Source: Candidatus Andeanibacterium colombiense (GTDB taxonomy: Bacteria; Pseudomonadota; Alphaproteobacteria; Sphingomonadales; Sphingomonadaceae). From it: a stretch of 64,000 nt of DNA. Location of the stretch: positions 2,542,001 to 2,606,000 of the forward strand of contig CP119316.1 of the NCBI GenBank assembly GCA_029202985.1, written 5' to 3'. This document shows positions 58,539-64,000 of this stretch, in pieces; positions within the stretch are counted from its first letter, which is position 1, and each line of letters opens with the position of its first letter. The notes beneath the pieces are model-generated. The model was not told the DNA's origin, made no database searches, and was given only the letters and a program-made list of their open reading frames with translations. Made by a program: the position numbers and the translations under genes.

Positions 58539-59510
58539 ATGACGATCGTCGCGGCAAGGCGCTATTCCGGGGGCAGGGTGATCGACGATAAGCTCGATCT
58601 CGCCACCTGCACTCTTCCGGTTCCCAACGGCCAGTTCGACTGGATCGGGGTCGCCGATCCGACCCCGGCCGAACTCGAGCTGCTCCAGCGGCGTTACGAT
58701 CTCCACCCGCTCGCGGTCGAGGATGCGCTGACCCAGGGACAGGGCGCGAAGGCCGAGGCGTTCGGCAAGCAGTTGTTCGTGCTCGCGACCACCGCCGCGC
58801 TCGATGGCAAGGAGCAGATCGTCTACGGCCAGACCGCGATCTTCCTTGGCAGCGATTTCATCATCACCGTGCGCCAGGGCAGCGATCGGGGCCACGCGGC
58901 GCTGCGGCGCAGCCTGGAAGCGCGCGTGAACAAGCTCTCGGAAGGGCCGGACGTGGTGTTGCACGGGCTGCTCGACTATCTGGTCGATGCCTATACCCCG
59001 CTGCTCGACGCGCTCGACAAGGCGGTCGAGGAAATGGAGGAAGGCGCGATCGCCGGCTTCCCCGATCAGGCGCGGATCCGGCGGATCTTCCGCCTGCGGC
59101 GCCGGCTCCGCCGGTTCGAGGCCAATGTCGGGCATATGGAGGAAGTCGCGGGCAAGCTTGCCTCAACCGACCTCCCGGCGATCGACGCGAAGGCCAAGCC
59201 TTATTTCAGCGACATCTACGATCACGTGCGCCACAGCCTCGGCCGCGGGCGCGGGCTCAACGATACGCTCGGCAGCATCGTAGAAGTCGCGAGCTTGCTC
59301 GAACAGAACCGTCAGGGCGCGATCACCCGCCAGCTCGCGGCGTGGGCGGCGATCCTCGGTGTCCCGACCGCGATCGCGGGGATCTACGGGATGAACTTCC
59401 AATACATGCCGGAATTGCGCTGGGAATATGGCTATTACGCGGTGCTGGCGGTGATTGCGGCGATCTGCGCCGGGCTGTTCTGGCAGTTCAAGCGGATCGG
59501 GTGGTTTTAG
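58539..59510 (+). CDS. CorA-like magnesium/cobalt transporter
   Basis: A 323-residue CorA family channel. The long cytoplasmic part carries HPLAVEDALTQGQGAKAEAF and a coiled helical stalk. The C-terminus has two membrane helices joined by the GMN selectivity motif in IAGIYGMNFQYMPEL. The ATG at 58539 starts MTIVAARRYSGGRVIDDK. It is divergent from the monooxygenase, 56 bp away, and convergent with folD across a palindromic repeat pair. Confidence 0.92.
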   Translation: MTIVAARRYSGGRVIDDKLDLATCTLPVPNGQFDWIGVADPTPAELELLQRRYDLHPLAVEDALTQGQGAKAEAFGKQLFVLATTAALDGKEQIVYGQTAIFLGSDFIITVRQGSDRGHAALRRSLEARVNKLSEGPDVVLHGLLDYLVDAYTPLLDALDKAVEEMEEGAIAGFPDQARIRRIFRLRRRLRRFEANVGHMEEVAGKLASTDLPAIDAKAKPYFSDIYDHVRHSLGRGRGLNDTLGSIVEVASLLEQNRQGAITRQLAAWAAILGVPTAIAGIYGMNFQYMPELRWEYGYYAVLAVIAAICAGLFWQFKRIGWF

Positions 59511-59520
59511 CCACTCCGAT

Positions 59521-59583
59521 CCCCCGCGCAGGCGGGGGTCTCCATCGGTTTAAACTGCCCGAGGTCCCCGCCTGCGCGGGGAC
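59521..59583. repeat. inverted pair of palindromic units
   Basis: CCCCCGCGCAGGCGGGGGTC (59521-59540) and, 23 bp later, GTCCCCGCCTGCGCGGGGAC (59564-59583), which is its complement with one change. Each arm also folds on itself. It lies between the convergent CorA-like and folD genes and could serve both as a terminator-like barrier. Confidence 0.78.
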
Positions 59584-59594
59584 ACAGAGATTGG

Positions 59595-60533
59595 TTACTT
59601 TCCGCCCTCGGCGAAGATCATCGAGCGGTCGGGCAGATCGTTGAAGTCGATCTCCGAACCGTCGCCGCCGGTGCCGGCGAGTTGTTCCTTCGCCGCCTGC
59701 ACCGTGTTGGCGAGCAGGCACGAGATCGTCATCGGACCGACGCCGCCGGGTACCGGGGTGACCGCACGGGCGTGCTGCACTTCGTCGAACGCCACGTCGC
59801 CGACCAGCCGGGTCGTGCCATCCGCGTTCTTGAGCCGGGTGATGCCGACGTCGATGATCACCGCACCGGGCTTGACCCAGTAACCCTTGACCAGCTCCGG
59901 CGCGCCGGCGGCGGCGATGATCACGTCGGCCTTGCGCGCGATGTCGGGCAGGTTCTTGGTCTCGATATGGGTGACGGTGACGGTCGCCTCACGCTCGAGC
60001 AGCAGCATCGCGATCGGCTTGCCGACGATGTTTGACTTGCCGATCACCACGCAGTCGAGACCGGTCAGATCGTCGAACACCGTGTCGAGCAGCTTCATCA
60101 CGCCGAACGGGGTGCAGGGCACGATCCCGCCGGTGCCGGTCGAAAGGCGCCCGACATTGACCGGGTGGAACCCGTCGACATCCTTCGACGGGACGATCGA
60201 GCGCAGCACCAGCCCGGTGTCGATATGCTTCGGCAGCGGCACCTGGCAGAGGATGCCGTGGACTTCCGGATCGGCGTTGAGCCGCCCGATCAGCGCCAGC
60301 ACGTCTTCCTGCGAAGTGTCCTCCGGCAGGCGGTGCTCGAAGCTGAGGATGCCGACTTCGTTGGACTTCTTGAGCTTGCGGCCGACATAGACCTCGCTCG
60401 CCGGATCGTGTCCGACGAGGATGACCGCGAGGCCGGGGCGGGGAGCGCCCGCCGCGACCAGCGCATCGACCTGCGCCTTGGTTTCCGTGTCGAGTTTGCG
60501 GGCGACCGCGCGCCCGTCGATAATGTCAGCCAT
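59595..60533 (-). CDS. folD: methylenetetrahydrofolate dehydrogenase/cyclohydrolase
   Basis: A 312-residue bifunctional FolD, which oxidises 5,10-methylene-THF to 5,10-methenyl-THF with NADP and hydrolyses it to 10-formyl-THF. Motifs are PGLAVILVGHDPASEVYVGR, KLKKSNEVGI (catalytic Lys), GILCQVPLPKHID, PSKDVDGFHPVNVGRL, VVIGKSNIVGKPIAMLLL and the ending TPVPGGVGPMT. It is slightly longer than usual, with a C-terminal tail. The start is 14 bp after the metF stop on the same strand, so the two genes make one unit of C1-folate metabolism. Confidence 0.95.
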   Translation of the reverse strand: MADIIDGRAVARKLDTETKAQVDALVAAGAPRPGLAVILVGHDPASEVYVGRKLKKSNEVGILSFEHRLPEDTSQEDVLALIGRLNADPEVHGILCQVPLPKHIDTGLVLRSIVPSKDVDGFHPVNVGRLSTGTGGIVPCTPFGVMKLLDTVFDDLTGLDCVVIGKSNIVGKPIAMLLLEREATVTVTHIETKNLPDIARKADVIIAAAGAPELVKGYWVKPGAVIIDVGITRLKNADGTTRLVGDVAFDEVQHARAVTPVPGGVGPMTISCLLANTVQAAKEQLAGTGGDGSEIDFNDLPDRSMIFAEGGK

Positions 60534-60547
60534 CGGTTCAGCTGCCT

Positions 60548-61417
60548 TCAGTTCTTCGCGGCGTAGCCGTTGATCCATTCGGCCGACGGGGTCAGCGCGC
60601 CGAACGGATAGAAGTGCAGGCGGACGCGGCCGGCGTCTTCGCCGAGGCCCTTGTTCAGCGAGTTGACCAGCTTGTCGGGGCCGGCGCTGCCGATCAGGTT
60701 GGTCAGGCTGATGCCGTACTTCTTCATCACGCTGGCCGAGGCGCCGACGCCGCAGCGCTTGGCGAAGCCGAGCAGGCGCTTGATCCCGGCCGGTCCAGGG
60801 ACGCCGAGGCGCACCGGAACGTCGATCCCGCGGGCGCGCATTTCCTTGACCCAGGCGACGATCGCATCGTCGTCGAACGCGAACTGGGTGACGACCAGCG
60901 GGGTCATGCCGCGCTTGCGGATCGCGTCGAGCTTGCGCTCCATCCAGTCCCACAGTTCGGCCGGGGTGTTGTTGGGATGCCCTTCGGGATGCCCCCCGAT
61001 GCCGACGATCTCGATCCCGTGCTTTTCGAGCAGCCCGGTCTCGATGATGTCGAGCGAGGTCGAATAGGGGCCTTCTGGCTCCGGCGGGTCGCCCGCGATG
61101 ATGAACACGCGCTTCACGCCGGCCTTGGTGGTGATGTCGGCAAGATACTGGTCGAGCTCGGCTTCCGAAGTGATCCGGCGGGCCGAGAGGTGGACGATCG
61201 GCTCGAAGCCGAGTTCGCGCACCAGCACCGCGGCCTCGACGCGCTGTTCCATTTCCTCGCCGGGGAGGAAGGTCACCGCGATCTGGGTGCCGGGGCGGAT
61301 CAGCGGCGCGGCTTCGCGCAGGCCTTCGATTTCCTTTGCCGTCATTTCGAGCGAGTAGCCGTCGACCATGTTGGCGCGCGGCTTTTCCCAATCGGGGTGG
61401 ATGGCGGAATAGGACAT
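60548..61417 (-). CDS. metF: methylenetetrahydrofolate reductase
   Basis: A 289-residue MTHFR-type flavoprotein. Segments are YSLEMTAKEIEGLREAAPLI, IAVTFLPGEEMEQRVEAAVL, VHLSARRITSEAELDQYLAD, FIIAGDPPEPEGPYSTSLDI, VGIGGHPEGHPN, PLVVTQFAFDDDAIVAWVKE and VPGPAGIKRLLGFAKRCGV. It differs from E. coli MetF and resembles the MetF of the sphingomonad lignin-demethylation clusters, where it oxidises 5-methyl-THF produced by LigM. I use ATG 61417, preceded by GGGAG; a TTG 15 bp upstream is less likely. It is coupled to folD. Confidence 0.92.
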   Translation of the reverse strand: MSYSAIHPDWEKPRANMVDGYSLEMTAKEIEGLREAAPLIRPGTQIAVTFLPGEEMEQRVEAAVLVRELGFEPIVHLSARRITSEAELDQYLADITTKAGVKRVFIIAGDPPEPEGPYSTSLDIIETGLLEKHGIEIVGIGGHPEGHPNNTPAELWDWMERKLDAIRKRGMTPLVVTQFAFDDDAIVAWVKEMRARGIDVPVRLGVPGPAGIKRLLGFAKRCGVGASASVMKKYGISLTNLIGSAGPDKLVNSLNKGLGEDAGRVRLHFYPFGALTPSAEWINGYAAKN

Positions 61418-61586
61418 GTCAAAAGCTCCCAAATTCGGAGCGAATCTTCACCGGATTCGCTTTGATAGAGGTGTCGCGGAGCCGCTTGGCGCAGGCGCGC
61501 GCGCATTGCAAGAAAGGGTCTAGCAGACTCACTTTTCTTCGTATAGATGAAATATTCACGTTCACGAAGAACTGAAGTGGGACCGG

Positions 61587-62279
61587 ATGCTGCTCCTCTT
61601 GCCAGGCCTGATCTGCGACGCCGGCATTTATGCTGCGCAGACGGCTGCGTTTCCGGACAGCAAGGCGATCGACGGTTACGGACTCGCGGATTCGCTCGGG
61701 GCGATGGCGCGGATCGCGCTCGATCAGGCGCCCGAACGCTTCGACCTGTTCGGCCATTCGATGGGCGGCCGTGTCGCGCTTGAGGTCTACCGCCTCGCGC
61801 CGCAGCGGGTACGCCGCCTCGCGATCTCCAGTACCGGTGCCCATTCGCTGCGCCCGGGCGAGCCGGAAAAGCGCCAGGCCCTGCTCGACATTGCCGCCAA
61901 TGGCGGGATCGAAGCGCTGATCGAAGCCTGGCTCCCGCCGATGGTTGCGCCCGCGCGCCGCGGCGATGAAGGACTGATGGAGCCGATGCGCGCAATGTGC
62001 CGCCGCGCCGGCACCGCGACCTTCGAAGCACAGATCAAGGCGCTGCTCGCCCGGCCCGAACAGGAAAGCCTGCTGCCGCAGATCGCTTGCCCGATGCTGG
62101 TGATGACCGGCAGCGAGGACAGCTGGAGCCCGGTTCCGCAGCACGAGGCGATCGCCGCCGCCGTTCCGAATTCCGAACTCGTCGTCGTCGAGGGTGCCGG
62201 GCACATGATCATGCCCGAAGCGCCCGAAGCGGTGAACGCCGCCATCGCCCACTGGCTCTCGCGGCCGGCGGAAGATTGA
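61587..62279 (+). CDS. alpha/beta hydrolase
   Basis: A 230-residue hydrolase of the alpha/beta fold. The nucleophile elbow is FDLFGHSMGGRVALEVY, with Ser in GHSMG near residue 58. The acid is probably Asp in MTGSEDSWSPV, and the His is in VEGAGHMIMPEAPE. It resembles the family that cleaves esters and C-C bonds, but no substrate is indicated. It is divergent from metF and 50 bp upstream of the LigM-like gene on the same strand, so it may belong to an aromatic or demethylation unit. Confidence 0.85.
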   Translation: MLLLLPGLICDAGIYAAQTAAFPDSKAIDGYGLADSLGAMARIALDQAPERFDLFGHSMGGRVALEVYRLAPQRVRRLAISSTGAHSLRPGEPEKRQALLDIAANGGIEALIEAWLPPMVAPARRGDEGLMEPMRAMCRRAGTATFEAQIKALLARPEQESLLPQIACPMLVMTGSEDSWSPVPQHEAIAAAVPNSELVVVEGAGHMIMPEAPEAVNAAIAHWLSRPAED

Positions 62280-62329
62280 GTTTCTATTTTTGTTAAACCA
62301 ACCGCTTTTTCCCAAGGAGAGGCCTTACC

Positions 62330-63754
62330 ATGAGTGAAACCCTTCAGCAGAAGCTGGATTCGGTCGACAGCGTCGTCGACTTCCTGCGCAACCAGCAGGC
62401 CGGCCCGAATCCCTATCCCGGCGTTCCGGCGGAATATTCCAACTGGCGCAACGAGCAGGCCGCCTGGGCCAAGAGCGCGGTGCTGTTCAACCAGTCATAC
62501 CACATGGTCGAGCTCTATGTGCGCGGCCCCGATGCGTTCGATCTGCTCCAGTACACCGCGATCAACAGCTTCAAGGGCTTCGCGGTCAACAAGGCCAAGC
62601 AGTACGTCCCGGTCACCCCGGACGGCTACGTCATCGGCGACGTGATCCTGTTCTACCTCGCTGAAAACGAATTCAGCCTGGTCGGCCGCGTTCCGGCGAT
62701 CGAATGGGTCGAATTCCACGCCCAGTATCCGAAGCCGGACGGCACCAAATGGAATGTCACCGTGGAGCGCGACGAGCGCACCGCGCTGCGTACCGATGGC
62801 GTCCGCAAGAACTATCGCTTCCAGCTCCAGGGCCCGAACGCGATGAAGATCCTCAGCACCGCGCTGGGCGAGCAGGCTCCGGACCTCAAGTTCTTCAACA
62901 TGGCCCACATCGACATCGCCGGTAAGGACGTGATCGCGCTCCGCCACGGCATGGCCGGTCAGCCGGGTTACGAACTGTTCGGCCCGTGGGAAGACTACAA
63001 GGCGGTGCACTCGGCACTGGTCGAAGCCGGCAAGAACGACGGCCTGACCCTCGTCGGCGGCCGCGCCTATTCGTCGAACACGCTGGAATCGGGCTGGCTG
63101 CCTTCGCCGCTGCCCGCCACCTTCACCGGCGACAGCCAGATGATGAAGGACTTCCGCGCCTGGGCCGGTGCCGACTCCTATGCCGGCAAGTGCTCGATCG
63201 GCGGCAGCTACGTCCCCGACAGCATCGAGGGTTACTACCTCACGCCGTGGGACATCGGCTATGGCCACATCGTCAAGTTCGACCATGACTTCGTCGGCCG
63301 CGAGGCCCTTGAGCGCATGTCGACCGAAACCCACAAGCAGAAGGTCACGCTGGCCCTCGACAACGAGGACATGCTGCGCGTGCTCTCGTCGCTCTACGCC
63401 GAAGGCGAACGCGCGAAGTACTTCGAATTCCCGAGCGCGGTGTATTCGATGCACCCGTTCGACGAAGTGAAGAACGCGGACGGCAAGGTGATCGGCGTCT
63501 CGACCTGGGTCGGCTACTCGTCGAACGAAGGCAAGATGCTGACGCTCGCGATGATCGATCCGGCCGAAGTCGAATTCGGCAAGGAAGTGAAGCTGGTGTG
63601 GGGCGAGCCCAACGGCGGTACCTCGAAGCCGACCGTCGAGCCGCACGTGCAGACCGAGATCAAGGCCGTCATCTCGCCGGTTCCTTACTCGAACGTCGCC
63701 CGCACGGCCTATGCCGACAGCTGGCGCGCGACCGGCAAGGGCACTAACGCCTGA
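62330..63754 (+). CDS. THF-dependent aromatic O-demethylase, LigM/DesA-like
   Basis: A 474-residue protein of the aminomethyltransferase (GcvT) family, closest in appearance to LigM and DesA of Sphingobium. These move the methyl group of vanillate, syringate or 3-O-methylgallate to tetrahydrofolate. Matching segments are AVLFNQSYHMVELYVRGPDA, NKAKQYVPVTPDGYVIGD, FSLVGRVPAIEWVEFHAQYP, RHGMAGQPGYELFGPWEDYK, GRAYSSNTLESGWLPSPLP and WDIGYGHIVKFDHDFVGREA. The Tyr of GGRAYSSN and the Arg of VGRVPAIEW, known as functional in LigM, are retained. The AAGGAGAGG ribosome site is strong. With metF and folD 0.9 kb away this forms a C1-recovery module. Confidence 0.88.
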   Translation: MSETLQQKLDSVDSVVDFLRNQQAGPNPYPGVPAEYSNWRNEQAAWAKSAVLFNQSYHMVELYVRGPDAFDLLQYTAINSFKGFAVNKAKQYVPVTPDGYVIGDVILFYLAENEFSLVGRVPAIEWVEFHAQYPKPDGTKWNVTVERDERTALRTDGVRKNYRFQLQGPNAMKILSTALGEQAPDLKFFNMAHIDIAGKDVIALRHGMAGQPGYELFGPWEDYKAVHSALVEAGKNDGLTLVGGRAYSSNTLESGWLPSPLPATFTGDSQMMKDFRAWAGADSYAGKCSIGGSYVPDSIEGYYLTPWDIGYGHIVKFDHDFVGREALERMSTETHKQKVTLALDNEDMLRVLSSLYAEGERAKYFEFPSAVYSMHPFDEVKNADGKVIGVSTWVGYSSNEGKMLTLAMIDPAEVEFGKEVKLVWGEPNGGTSKPTVEPHVQTEIKAVISPVPYSNVARTAYADSWRATGKGTNA

Positions 63755-63778
63755 GCCATCCGATCTTCGGAACAATTG

Positions 63779-63808
63779 GGGCGGTCACTTCGGTGGCCGC
63801 CCTTTTTG
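63779..63808 (+). terminator. intrinsic terminator after the LigM-like gene
   Basis: GGGCGGTCAC (63779-63788), loop TTCG, GTGGCCGCCC (63793-63802) followed by TTTTTG. The stem has one G-U pair. It lies 24 bp after the stop codon. Confidence 0.88.
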
Positions 63809-63931
63809 TTTGCCGAACCGCTGCAGCATCCGCTAAATCGCTCCAACCGGGACCAGCAACCTCCCGGTCAGGCGCCAGCCCAAGCGTTGCCTCACCCACC
63901 CGCTACCGCGGGTGGCGACGCATGAGGCATT

Positions 63932-64000
63932 ATGACCAGCGAGCTGCGCGATGCGGATTTGCACCGGCCTGATTTCAACGAACTCTTCCGCACCTTTGCG
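63932..64000 (+). CDS. 5' end of an unknown gene leaving the window
   Basis: An ATG at 63932 opens a frame to the window edge: MTSELRDADLHRPDFNELFR, then TFA. It stays open for 23 codons with GC-rich third positions. A GAGG-type ribosome site is close upstream. The fragment is too short to assign. The 124 bp between the terminator and this ATG contain no other gene. Confidence 0.6.
   Translation, partial: MTSELRDADLHRPDFNELFRTFA

Noticed and set aside
1..64000. CRISPR arrays, complete insertion sequences, rRNA genes or an origin
   Set aside because: No regularly spaced direct repeats, transposase genes with terminal repeats, rRNA sequence or DnaA-box cluster were seen on reading.

Overview
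The window reads as a chromosomal segment of a high-GC alphaproteobacterium, most likely a sphingomonad (Sphingomonadales: Novosphingobium, Sphingobium, Sphingomonas or a relative). The reasons are a LigM/DesA-type tetrahydrofolate-dependent O-demethylase beside metF and folD, an NDUFA12-like complex I subunit gene, a DUF2155 protein, a large TonB-dependent receptor with its own operator-like palindromes, and inverted pairs of short palindromes between genes. These are family-level recognitions made by reading; no database search was run.

Layout. 0.7-5.4 kb: a SAM-dependent methyltransferase, then a minus-strand methyl-cycle group (MetE-like methyltransferase, metK, ahcY). 5.7-23.1 kb: an exopolysaccharide or O-antigen locus with flippase, two acyltransferases, a GDP-mannose/UDP-glucose 6-dehydrogenase, two glycosyltransferases, a two-domain oxidoreductase, a heparinase II/III-type enzyme, an FkbM methyltransferase and a polymerase. 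An AT-richer patch with a tyrosine recombinase and a VanZ-like protein follows, then a UDP-glucuronate 4-epimerase and an O-antigen ligase. 23.3-26.4 kb: a corrinoid-type ABC importer (btuF-btuC-btuD) next to a 3' remnant of a BtuB-like receptor gene; one promoter-like element occurs in front of both. 26.4-39 kb: a thioredoxin-reductase-like flavoprotein with a berberine-bridge-type oxidase, a CDF transporter, a GAF-PAS-GGDEF-EAL protein, a TonB-like protein, mannose-1-phosphate guanylyltransferase and mannose-6-phosphate isomerase, and a TelA/XpaC/PHA-like trio. 39-45.4 kb: a fatty acyl-AMP ligase, recX, DUF192, NDUFA12, DUF2155, aat, tRNA-Trp, secE and nusG.

45.4-51.6 kb is the accessory stretch of the right half. 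It lies between nusG and rplK-rplA and holds small secreted or lipoprotein hypotheticals, a DUF1851/Tdi1-like immunity-type gene, a PspA-like protein, an HNH protein and a protein with a duplicated helix-turn-helix. At least seven copies of a short palindromic repeat separate the small genes. 51.6-64 kb: rplK-rplA, a TonB-dependent receptor, a lipoprotein, a CinA-like protein, a probable Baeyer-Villiger monooxygenase, a CorA-like transporter, folD-metF, a hydrolase and the LigM-like gene.

Functionally, two one-carbon modules lie at the two ends. On the right, the O-demethylase would load methyl groups on tetrahydrofolate, which MetF and FolD can oxidise for biosynthesis. On the left, the MetE-like enzyme, MetK and AhcY run the methionine/SAM cycle. 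ManA and ManC supply GDP-mannose, a plausible substrate for the AlgD-like dehydrogenase of the polysaccharide locus. The least ordinary observations are the btuB remnant with its twin promoter element, the repeat-punctuated block after nusG, and the antisense overlap of aat with the DUF2155 gene.
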